Assembly (NCBI GenBank): GCA_043228905.1
Contig: JBHGNT010000016.1
Span: 18,910,001-18,974,000 of the forward strand
DNA length: 64,000 nt
Direction: 5' to 3'
From: Azolla caroliniana
Taxonomy: Eukaryota > Polypodiophyta
A program made the translations under genes and the position numbers. Shown here piece after piece: positions 31,297-40,343 of this stretch. Numbering within the stretch: the stretch's first letter is position 1; every line of letters begins with the position of its first letter. A model generated the notes under the pieces. That model saw nothing but the letters and a program-made list of their open reading frames with translations. It was not told the DNA's origin and did not search any database.

Positions 31297-31946
31297 GGAG
31301 AGTGTGCGCGCGACACTGACTCCTTTGCACAGGAAGCAAAGGGGTTGTGCTTCCGACACCACCAAGTACACCGATATGCATAAACAAACGCAAATGTGTA
31401 TATTACAGGGGAAATAATACAAATCCGGCTTCGAGCCGGACCAAGGTAGGTTACAGCCGCAGTCGGTTGCCAAGCCGTCGGTCGGGGAGCTCACGGGTTG
31501 TCGCACCGAGCGGGGTCTTGCATAGAACCGAGCAGAAGCAAACCTCAAACGGGGGGGGGGGGGGGGATACAACCACGGCCCGAGCCGGCTATGCACAGAA
31601 GACGAGAAACTAACCTAACAGCTTGCCATCATAGGTATTGCTCGACTCCTCGAGAAGGAGCAGAAAAGAAACGAAGAAGAAAGGAAAGAATGTCGCTAAC
31701 CCTAGAAAGAAACACAAAACAGTATACCTTTACGACTCAAAATGGGCAACCCCTTCACAAGAGGCACTCCCTTCCTTTTATAGAACAAGGAGGGAGATGC
31801 GTTACAATGTGGGATAAATCCCTTATTACATGGGACCCTCTGTCCCGACTTAACACCTATTATTACAAGGGTAAGTACACATGGTGCACACCGCCGATTC
31901 TCACGATATTCTTCGATTCCGCCTAGGGACGGTTTTCTCCACGACA
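31146..31946 (-). repeat. Gypsy-2 3' LTR
   Basis: About 801 bp. It contains a (GA)n tract at 31259-31291, a run of G at about 31551-31567, and on the minus strand TATAAAAGG (31774-31782). Ends in CCACGACA; the polypurine-like minus-strand AGGTGGGGGCGGA follows inside. Confidence 0.85.
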
Positions 31947-34319
31947 TCCGCCCCCACCTAACCGCGCATCCACCGGCATGCACCAACATAGACCCTTGTC
32001 GGAGAAGACCGGCCCGTGCTTACCCTTCGTCCTCCGGATCGCCATTCGCTTCAAACCGGTCGTCCTCACTATCCAAGTCGCTCGGGTCCGGTTCATCCTC
32101 CTGCGCTTGCCTCCTCGTAGGCTCGTTCGACCCGTCGATAGGTCAATTGTCGCGATTCCGTAATACGCGTACTTCGTTGTTGGTCCCCCCACTTGGCCGA
32201 ATGCACGCTCCGCTATCCGCCGCAAGTCCGGGTCCTCTGCTTGAGGAGCGCCCGTAACGGCCCACTTGGCGTCAGTCCGTTGCCGCGTTGTCTTGGTCGT
32301 TGTTATCGTTTGTCACTCTCGGTCTCACACGGGCTCTCGGGCCGGATGCCGGAGTCTCCAGAGTCGGTGCGTGCGAATTCCCGGCACCACCGCTTCCCTT
32401 TCGCCTGCGGGTGTCCTCTACGTCCGAGGAATACCCGTACTAGCCGTCTTGGCCCTCTTCCGTCTTGCGCCGTTGCCGCCGCCGGGTTGAAGCCTTTCGC
32501 TCACCGTCGTCCCCTCGCCCCCACCAACTTGTCATCTCGGGCTTGGCTTGCCACGCTGACTAAGCGGCCGAGATCTCCGAAGCGGGCGTGGAGGATCCTT
32601 CTCCGGCCTGTACATCTTCCCGGTTTCTAACCCGAGCAGTTCGTTACGCACCCCCCCTTTCGCGTTCCCGGCACCACCGCGTCTGTGCCGTCCTTTAGTC
32701 GTGCTCTGATTCGGCCCTCGATGGCCACTCGCACGATTCTTCTTCCGCTCTGGATGTGCCCTTCCCGGCTTGGCACACCGCCTGTACTTGCCCTTACCGG
32801 CTCCCTCGGAAACCGTAGCCGGCCGGTAGGGGGGGGTTTGCAATTAGACAGCTTCCGTCTTGCCGACTATTGTCGATGTTGGGTCTCGTTCCCTGCCGCC
32901 ACCATCCTTCTTTCTCGGTCTTACGTTGCCACGTTGGCCGAACAGCCAGAGTCTCCGGATCGGTGTGAAGATCCCATAGGACCGGTCTTCGTTTCGTTGC
33001 TTGCCGAAATTCGGGTGTCTTTCGTTTGAGTCCCTCCCAGACTCTCCTCGTGTCTCCCGCGTAGTCAGGTCCCGCTTCCCGCCGCCACCAGCCTTCTCTC
33101 ACGGTCTCACGTTGCCACGCTGGCCGAACTGCCGGAGTCTCCGATCTAGTGTGGGGATCCTGTAGGATCGGACTTCCTTATGCCCATGACCTTGCCGATA
33201 GGTCCGATTTAGTTCGTAGCCACTTCGCCGGCCTGATACCTTCTTGCTCTGCTTTCCGTCGTCCGATCACATTCACCTGCCGCCACCGTCCTTTCCTATA
33301 GGACTCACGCCGGCTCTCGGGCCGACTGCCGGATCGGTGTGAGGATCCTCGTGGGACCTCGGTTTGCCCGCCTTGCCGCCGCCACCGTTCTTCCCTCTAG
33401 GTCTCACGCCGGCTCTTGTTGCCGGCCGCCGGAGTCTCTAGAACCGGTGTGTGTAAGGTCGCTGCAGCACCGCTCGCCGTCTTCGCCGTCCTATCACGTT
33501 CACCTGCCGCCACCGATCTCTCCTATAGGACTCACGCCGGCTCTCAGGCCGACCGTCGTATCGGTGTGAGGATCTTTGTAGACCGCCCATCCGCAATTCT
33601 TTGCCTTAGTCCCCTCGCTGCCACCGATCGTCACTCTAGGTCTCACGCCGGTTCTCGGGCCGACCGCTGGAGTCTCTGGAACCGGTGTGAAGGATCCTCC
33701 TTGGGCTCGTTTTATCCCAGACCCTTATCCCGGGTCGTCTTCGTCCGCAAGTCAAAAGGGTGGCTTGCTCCACACCCTCTCCCGTGGTACCGACGTATTG
33801 ATCTTCCCGGCCTCTTCGTAGGCCTGCTCTCTCCCCTCTTCTGGATCGATTATCCGGAAGTCCGCTCCGCCTGGTTCTCATTTGGGCCCGCCTGTCATTC
33901 TCTGGATTTCCGGGTCCCATTCTCCTATCGCCACCAGTCTCTCCTATAGGACTCACGCCGGCACTCGGGCCGACAGCCGGATCGGTGTGAGGATCTACGT
34001 AGGACTGGTCTTCGTTCTTCTCTTCATCTTTTGTACTTCTCCCGAACTCATCGTCGCTCTCCTCGTTGTGCTCCTGCCTCCATCTTCCAACTCTTTCGGT
34101 CTCACGTTGCCACATCGGCTGAACTACCGAACTCTCTGGACAAGATGTGGGGTAACCGATTTCGCAACATCTTTCGACGACTCGTCCAGGGCCATCGACC
34201 CTTTCAGTGGTGTCGGTCGAAAGCATCCGCTATGTGATCAACCAAGCCCCGCCTGGGCTTGATTCTCCAGTGTCCGGAGTTTCGGCTCTGATGCCGACCT
34301 TGCCAGACTCGAGAGGGTG
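31947..34319 (-). repeat. Gypsy-2 internal degenerate repeat region (probable eroded gag C-terminus)
   Basis: GC-rich DNA with about nine diverged copies of a ~85-bp unit, at about 32290, 32890, 33075, 33275, 33375, 33500, 33615, 33920 and 34075. Shared cores are GCCGCCACC, AGGTCTCACGCCGG, GGCCGAC and GCCGGAGTCTC, then CCGGTGTG. Translated on the minus strand the unit gives variants of DPHTDP...P and RETE...GRWRQ (33636-34226) or LHTDPETLAVRPTWQRKTEK (32794-33102). Spacing varies from about 100 to 600 bp. Frames shift between copies, so no intact product is predicted. Confidence 0.65.
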
Positions 34320-35162
34320 TTATGTTCCGTACCCTCTCCCGTGGTACCATCGTACCGATCTTCTGCTATCTCGTGGGGCAAGTTCATCTCCTCGGCCTCG
34401 GCTCGCAGCCTCGATCTTTCCTCTTCCTCGAGCATCGCCTCGAGAGTGGCGTACGCCTCTGCAATCCTGGCCCCGAAACCGGCCCTTGCCGACTCTCTTT
34501 GTCATTCGGCCTCTTCCCGCTCTAATGGCCTTCCTCTTAGCCTTCTTGGCTCATTCGTCATCTAGTCGTTGGCATACCCTTCTGACCTTCGACCAGTCCT
34601 CGGTAAGGCCATTCGCTCTGTGCTCGTCTTCGAGCTCAATCCCGAGGGCCTCCCGTTCCGCTCGGTCAATCGACCTGACGAACAACAGGACTTTATTTGC
34701 CCCCACCAAACCTTGTTCCCGCTCCGGGAGCCGAGCAAGCCGTCGCTCGAACTCTCGGAACGCCTTCATTGCGCCCCGGTGGGTCTTCGCTGACGCAACC
34801 CACTGGTCGAAGCCGCATCGTCCCCGGCTCTTCCGCTGTCCTCCATATGCTTGCAGGAGCGCCTCTTCGAAGGCCTCCCACGAACTATGAGCTTCTCGGA
34901 GCTCCTTCACTTCCGCGTGCATACGGATGATAACGACCCGACAGAAGAACTCCAGCCTCAACGCCTCGTCTACGCCTCACTCCTCCATTTCCGCGTTGTA
35001 GGCTTCCAAGTAGTATGGGACCTTGTCCCTGTTGAAACGGCTGACTCTTTCGACCACTCGCTCAACCGCTTGTTGCGCCATCTCTCTTCTTGTTGTTGCT
35101 CGTCCAAACTCCCTCACCGCTTCGACAAAAAGTTGTGCAAAGTCGTCTTCTTCCAACTCCAT
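34320..35162 (-). pseudogene. Gypsy-2 gag
   Basis: One minus-strand frame from 35162: MELEEDDFAQLFVEAVREFG, FNRDKVPYYLEAYNAEME, a TGA at 34977-34979, then LRLEFFCRVVIIRMHAEVKE, SWEAFEEALLQAYGGQ, CGFDQWVASAKTHRGAMKAF, RSIDRAEREALGIELEDEHR and ANGLTEDWSKVRRVCQ. A second TGA is at 34551-34553, followed by a basic Arg/Gly-rich tail to 34320. All three segments share a frame, so the damage is nonsense changes only. It aligns with gypsy-1 gag residues 35-200 and with gypsy-3. No zinc knuckle seen. Confidence 0.8.
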
Positions 35163-35178
35163 CCTCCCTTGCCGCCCT

Positions 35179-35196
35179 TCACGTCGGGTTCACCAA
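35179..35196 (-). other. Gypsy-2 primer-binding site
   Basis: The minus strand reads TGGTGAACCCGACGTGAA, four bases inside the LTR, identical to the first 18 bases of the gypsy-1 site. Confidence 0.8.
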
Positions 35197-35200
35197 ATAT

Positions 35201-35997
35201 GTCGCATTGTTACGCGCGTGCGTGTAGAAAGGGCGGGACTACGGGGGTCTCGGACTAGAGAAGAAGGGAAGCCGAGAAGACGATTATGGTCGCGTTCCGG
35301 AGGCAACCGAACAAGAGAGAGAGAGAGAGAGACAAAGGAAAGGGAGAGTGTGCGCGCAACACCGACTCCTTTGCACAGGAAGCAAAGGGGTTGTACTTCC
35401 GACACCACCAAGTACACCGATATGCACAAACAAACACAAATGTGTATATTACAGGGGAAATAATACAAATCCGGCTTCGAGCCGGACAAAGGTAGGTTAC
35501 AGTCGTAGTCGGTTGCCAAGCCGCCGGTCGGGGAGCTCATGGGCTGTCGCGCTGAGCGGGGTCTTGCACAGAACCGAGCAGAAGCAAACCTCAAAGGGGT
35601 GGGGGGGGGGGGGGGGGATACAACCATGGCCCGAGCCGGCTACACACAGAAGAAGAGAAACTAACCTAACAGCTTGCCGTCATAGGTATTGCTCGACTCC
35701 TCGAGAAGGAGCAGAAAAGAAACGAAGAAGAAAGGAAAGAATGTCGCTAACCCTAGAAAGAAACACAAAACGGTATACCCTTACGACTCAAAATGGACAA
35801 CCCCTTCACAAGAGGCGCTCCCTTCCTTTTATACAACAAGGAGGGAAATGCATTACAATGTGGGATAAATCCCTTATTACATGGGACCCTCTGTCCTGAC
35901 TTAACACCTATTATTACAAGGGTAAGTACACATGGTGCACACTGCCGATTCTCCCGATATTCTTCGATTCCGCCTAGGGACGGTGTTCTCCACGACA
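35201..35997 (-). repeat. Gypsy-2 5' LTR
   Basis: 797 bp from TGTCGCATTGTTACG to CCACGACA. A (GA)n tract lies at 35314-35332, a G-run at about 35599-35618, and the minus-strand TATA box TATAAAAGG at 35825-35833. Confidence 0.88.
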
Positions 35998-37560
35998 GTG
36001 GAGTTTGAATGAATTGGCTAAGGAGGCCAACCAGATAGTTGAGGTCGGGTCGAGTGATCATGAGATAGATGAGGCTCCTGATCAGTTGTCGATATTGAGT
36101 CGGCTCGCACTCGTCTGTGCCAGAGTCGGCATCTAGTTTGAGGTTTCGATCGAGAGGGGTTGCCACATATTTGTACTCTGTCATCTCAAACTTGTATAAT
36201 ACATTGAGAATGTAGTGCCATTAAGAGATCATAATGCCAGTCCGAATCCGAATTACTTCGATGCCTTGGAAGTAATGAAGTTCCTTCATGTCCGTCATCT
36301 TGAATTTGTTGCTGAGGAGGGATTTCACCTTGTTGATGTCGACTAAACTTTCTCCTCCAAAAAACAGATCATCCACATATAGGATGATGACAATCAACCT
36401 TCTAGAGTCGTTTCGTACGTAGAGGGAGTTGTCGGATTTCGACATTCGAAAGCCGATTTGATGAAGATATTGCGCAATCTTCAAATGCCAAGCACGCGGT
36501 GCTTGCTTGAGGCCATAGAGAAGCTTCTTCAGTTGGCATACGGCTTTCAGATGAATGTTGGATTCGAAGCCGGGTGGTTGTACCATGTACACCTCCTCTT
36601 CTAATTTGCCTTGAAGAGAAGGCGTTCTTGACATCCATTTGGTGGAGGTGCCACATTTTCGTTGTTTCCCGATGACGACTCTAGAAGCCCGAATGTCGGC
36701 CGAGTCCTTGAATTTCGGGAGCCCGATGACGACTCCTTTCGATTGCATTGCCTTGACCTTTTGGAGGTTGATATGGCCAATATGCTTGTGCCATAACTCT
36801 ATGTCGGAATCGGCTTTCATGCCCTTTGCAAACATGGCCAAAATTGGCCAATTTCATCTTGACATCCATTTGGTGGAGGTGCCACATTTTCGTTGTTTCC
36901 CGATGATGACTCTAGAAGCCCGAATGTCGGCCGAGTCCTTGAATTTCGGGAGCCCGATGACGACTCCTTTCGATTGCATTGCCTTGACCTTTTGGAGGTT
37001 GATATGGCCAATATGCTTGTGCCATAATTCTATGTCGGAATCGGCTTTCATGCCCTTTGCAAACATGGCCAATTTCATCTCGTGCGAGTCGAGAATGAAC
37101 ATTCGACCCTTTGTCCGTGAGCGATGAGTCGGCCCTCTTTTTCGATGAAGCAACCGCCTTGATTAAATCGTACTTGCATCCCTTGCTCAACAATTTGGCC
37201 AAAGGAGACCAAATTCTGCGTAATGGCTGGTACATGCAAGACATTTTTAATACAATTTTGGTTACCTTCTTTGCATAATGGGACATTGCCGATGTGTCGA
37301 ATCGGATGCATAGTGTCGTCTCTGGTTTCGACATAGCTGGGTTGGTCGAGCTCTCGAAGTTCTTGGAACCATTCTTGATGAGACATCATATGGTTCGAGG
37401 CACCGGAGTCGACGAACCATACGTCTTCCAGACTAGATGCGCTATTCAAAGTAGAAGCCGACATAGAATTTGCTCTATGTCTCATCACGAACATTCCGCC
37501 ACGATCGTCATAGTTGAAGTTGCGAAGTCTTCCATAGGTCGGTTGTTTGCCTGGCCATAG
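35998..37560 (-). pseudogene. Copia family A' gag end, protease, pre-integrase and reverse transcriptase, rearranged
   Basis: Minus-strand order from 37560: the C-terminus of gag (KQPTYGRLRNFNYDDRGGMF), protease VWFVDSGASNHMMSHQEWF, pre-integrase ELWHKHIGHINLQKVKAMQS, then directly the reverse transcriptase motif WHLHQMDVK. The integrase core and the front of reverse transcriptase are deleted. That junction lies in a 231-bp tandem duplication. Reverse transcriptase continues GKLEEEVYMVQPPGF, KKLLYGLKQAPRAWHLK and IILYVDDLFFGGE, then YRQLIRSLIYLMITRPDLNY and stops at gypsy-2. The 5' LTR and most of gag are missing. Confidence 0.85.
36627..37080. repeat. 231-bp tandem duplication within copia A'
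   Basis: The units 36627-36857 and 36858 to about 37080 both begin CTTGACATCCATTTGGTGG and run through GCATTGCCTTGACC to CAAACATGGCCAA. They differ by a few bases. Each carries the fused pre-integrase and reverse transcriptase junction. Confidence 0.85.
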
Positions 37561-37774
37561 TGCTTGCTTTTGAAGGTGGTAGATTTATCAAATATATTGT
37601 TGTCTGCAATGCTTCAACCCAAAACTCCAGCTTCAATCCGACTTGTTGGAGCATTGTCGTCACTCACTCTTGGATCGTTCGGTTGATCCGTTCTTCCACT
37701 CCATTTTGCATGGATGTGTAAGGAACGGTCTTTTGATGCTGGATCCCTTTGTTGGGCAAGTACTGCTTGAAGGG
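37560..37774 (-). pseudogene. Copia family B integrase, downstream fragment
   Basis: The minus strand reads FKQYLPNKGIQHQKTVPYTS, then MQNGVEERINRTIQE, a TGA, and LQQVGLKLEFWVEALQTTIY. This is the C-terminal part of the integrase core, interrupted upstream by the 37775-38222 insertion and fused at about 37560 to gag of copia A'. Confidence 0.8.
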
Positions 37775-37799
37775 TTAGGAAGTATATTTTCATGATATG

Positions 37800-37875
37800 G
37801 CATGGTATGGCTTCAAAAAGATTTGAACCCATGACCCTGTGTTACAAGGGTTGAATCCTTACCATTAAACCATGC
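37800..37875 (-). other. 76-nt tRNA-like segment
   Basis: On the minus strand it opens with GCATGGT and closes with ACCATGC, a perfect 7-bp acceptor-like stem. Between are an A-box-like TGGTTTAATGG (a match to TRGYNNARNGG), an anticodon-like arm ACCCT...AGGGT, and a B-box-like GGGTTCAAATCTT. The T arm is disturbed by about ten extra bases. Probably a tRNA-derived relic and not a working tRNA gene. Confidence 0.5.
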
Positions 37876-37931
37876 ATTGTAATACAAAAGATATTATTTC
37901 ACTATAGGAAATTCATGTATATTCCAGATTA

Positions 37932-37982
37932 TTCTGGAACATTCTAGAAACTTCAAGAGTACTCCTGACAATACTATAAATA
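37932..37982 (+). promoter_or_regulatory. Heat-shock element with TATA box
   Basis: Alternating TTC, GAA, TTC, GAA, TTC units, each two bases apart (37932-37954), form a perfect five-unit heat-shock element. TATAAATA follows at 37975-37982, 20 bases downstream. Confidence 0.65.
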
Positions 37983-38222
37983 GAGGCACATGGAATTATT
38001 GAGAACCAATTTGGTTCAACACCAGTCTTAAGCCTCCTAGCTGTTCTTGTATCTTTCTTCATATAATATACTTCTTGTTGTCATCATTCTCTCTCGCTAC
38101 TCTCTCTCCCTCTCTCTCTCTCTTCCCCTCTCGTGATTCTCACACACTCTTTCCCTTCTTAGTACTAATCCTAATTATTCTGCTCTATCTTTAGTACTAA
38201 TTCTCCTTGCCTCTAGTACTAT

Positions 38223-39967
38223 CCCTGAAATACATTTGCCTCCATTTTCGGAACAACATGTCTTCACTCTATGTCCCGATCGGTTCTCCGTTTCGATTAA
38301 CCATTGAGCGAAGATCTCGAGCGCTTCATCTTTTGACCTAATCGAATAGTTCCAAACCTTCTGTGTACAATCATCGACGAATGTGATGAAGTACCGGGAG
38401 CCACCTAGAGATCTTTCAGGCATCGGCCTACATATATCTGTGTGCACGAGCTCTAGGGGTTGTCGTACCATCTCATAATGAAGAGAGCGCAAATTGCGTG
38501 TCTATTTCCTGTTTGTTTCCCATATCGACAATGCTCGCAGAAGTCCGTCTTTGCTTGAAGTTTCGAGATGTAGTCGACCATCATCAGCCGAACGAGTCCG
38601 ACTTGAGACATATGGCCAAGTCGAGCATGCCATAAGTTCGGGTCGGTCTTTTCGGCTCAACTACGTTCACGAACCCTTCCGGATTGATCGTTATCATTGG
38701 GTACAAGTTGTTGTACTTGTGCCCGCTTCCGATTCTTAGATTTCCTCAGCTGATCATCCATGCCGACTCCTTTAGAGTCGTTCGGTGCCCATCTTCGGCT
38801 AACATGCCGATGGAGACCAAACTCCTTTTCAGACTGGGTACGTGCCGAACTTGATGTAGGGTGATCATGTTGCCATTCGACAATTGGATGGGGAATTTTC
38901 CGATCCCTGCGAATAGGCACTCCTGCCCATTGACGAGTCGGACTATGACATTGGCGTCGGCCGAATAGTTTGAAAAGCATTCGATGTTCGGGGTTACATG
39001 AAATGTGGCGTTGGAGTCCAACAACCATGTGTGCACGTCTTGCACATTGTAGAGGACTTCTCCGATCATCGAGTCCTCTAAGGAGAGGATTTCTCCCAAT
39101 CCGGTGTCGACAACATTGACTTGGTTGCTGACTAGAGAGTAATTTGAGTCGGATCGTCCTCGATTCCGCTCAGATCACCGACCACTCTCTTTCCTCTTGA
39201 TCGACCAGCAATCAGAAACATTATGACCGGCTTTTTTGCAATGGCTGCAGAATTTGCCTGATCAGCTCGTTCTTGACTTCAACCGTTGTTAGTCCCCCCT
39301 CGTTTTTTATCAACTATGATTTCGACCAGTTCTGTCGGCTTGTTCTCTCGATCGACTTAGTCAAGTGGTGGGCTTCTGCCGATTCGTCGATGGTGATTCC
39401 CATCGATTTTCGTCAAATATCCTTGGTGAGGACTTGGCTGATCGTCTCATCTAGATTTAGGATCAGACGGCTATTGGCAAATGTCATGCAGAATACCTCA
39501 CAACTCGCCGGCAAGCTCGATAGGAGGGCAAGGGCTTCAACTTCTTCTTCGAAGTTAATCCCTTGGGAGGAGAGTTCAGACAACACCCGGCTGAAGGTGT
39601 TGATGTGGGAGGTTGCAGGATCTTACTCTCTCATCTTCATATTGAATAGCTATCGAATCAATATGAGTTTTGACGTGGACTTCTTTTCGTACATTGCTTG
39701 CAACTTCTCCCATAACGAGAAAGTTGTTATCTCATTGGCCATGCTAAAGTAGACATTTTTGGTCAGGTGCATTTGGATGGTGGAGCGCGCGATTTTGTCT
39801 ATGGATCTCTACTCTTCTGCTATCATCGAAGCAGGTTTTTCACTATGTCAAATGGCTTCGACTTTTCCTCTGATGATCAACACATCCTGCATCATCTCCT
39901 TCCACAAGGAAATTTTTTTGCCATTGAACTTTCGGATTTCAACTCCTGTTCCTGATGTTGAAGCCAT
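38223..39967 (-). pseudogene. Copia family B gag, protease and N-terminal integrase
   Basis: Read on the minus strand from Met at 39967 (MASTSGTGVEIRKFNGKK): gag with several stops, an intact CCHC knuckle CSHCKKAGHNVSDC (about 39255), a protease motif TWLLDSNATFHVTPN in which the expected Gly of D-S-G is Asn, the segment VNGQECLFAGIGKFPIQLSN, then integrase with PLELVHTDICRPMPERSLGG, YFITFVDDCTQKVWNYSIRS and ENGGKCIS. It is cut by the insertion at 38222. The matching reverse transcriptase half of this family is the plus-strand copy at 7227-8728. Non-functional. Confidence 0.82.
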
Positions 39968-40053
39968 ATTCTTTTTCAAAAGTGAGATATATTTTTCTAA
40001 CCTTGTCTTCTTTTTCAGCTTCCTCTGTTGCTTTCGTTGCCGCCGAACAACAG

Positions 40054-40068
40054 GTCACTCTGATACCA
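40054..40068 (-). other. Copia family B primer-binding site
   Basis: The minus strand reads TGGTATCAGAGTGAC, two bases inside the LTR, an initiator-Met type site with one change. Confidence 0.85.
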
Positions 40069-40070
40069 CT

Positions 40071-40343
40071 TGATGGAATGAATGCGCGGAAGTAAGGACA
40101 TGTAGGTTATGTGGTCAGCAAACAACACAGAGAATATGACGGAAGAAATGATGGAAATGTAGACATAGTTTCAGCTCTAATGGAGGCTTTCGTTATTCAC
40201 TGTTCTCTCTCTCTCAGTGACCCAAGATACAAGAAGTCCATATATACAACATTAAGTTATTGCTTATATACTAAGCCCTAACTATTTGGACGTGTTCACT
40301 CACTAGGAGACAAAGTGGAAGGAGTCGGTCTTTTATGCCAACA
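40071..40343 (-). repeat. Copia family B 5' LTR
   Basis: 273 bp; in minus orientation TGTTGGCATAAAAGACCGAC to CATTCATTCCATCA. It matches 15953-16231. The bases outside it are GGAGG (40344-40348), a possible half target duplication. Confidence 0.85.

Larger units (their letters stand above)
31146..35997 (-). mobile_element. Gypsy-2: non-autonomous, gag-only LTR element
   Basis: 4852 bp with LTRs at 31146-31946 and 35201-35997. The 3.25-kb interior holds a broken gag and a repeat-rich region, with no protease, reverse transcriptase or integrase. Termini (TGTCG...CGACA), primer-binding site and gag relate it to gypsy-1. It splits copia A' between reverse transcriptase and RNase H. I could not define a clean target duplication. 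LTRs differ at several positions, so it is older than gypsy-1. Confidence 0.85.
37775..38222 (+). mobile_element. 448-bp insertion with heat-shock elements and TATA box (LTR-like)
   Basis: It interrupts family B integrase between GGKCIS and FKQYLPNKG. In plus orientation it holds a tRNA-like segment (37800-37875, minus), a five-unit heat-shock element (37932-37954), a TATAAATA box (37975-37982), then a CT-rich downstream part (to about 38160). The layout of promoter and leader resembles an LTR U3-R-U5, but no TG...CA ends or target duplication are clear. It could be a solo LTR, a TRIM or a SINE-like composite. Confidence 0.55.

Noticed and set aside
31153-31613. Several open frames on both strands across the gypsy-2 LTR
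   Set aside because: They read through (GA)n and G-runs in the LTR and recur in the other LTR.
36627-37080. CRISPR-like repeat array
   Set aside because: Only two long units with no spacers, within a copia element; plant context.
37800-37875. A functional tRNA gene
   Set aside because: The T arm is disrupted and no Pol III terminator run of T lies directly downstream on the minus strand.
39273-40073. Plus-strand frames of 159 and 104 residues
   Set aside because: Antisense to copia B gag, which carries a CCHC knuckle on the minus strand.
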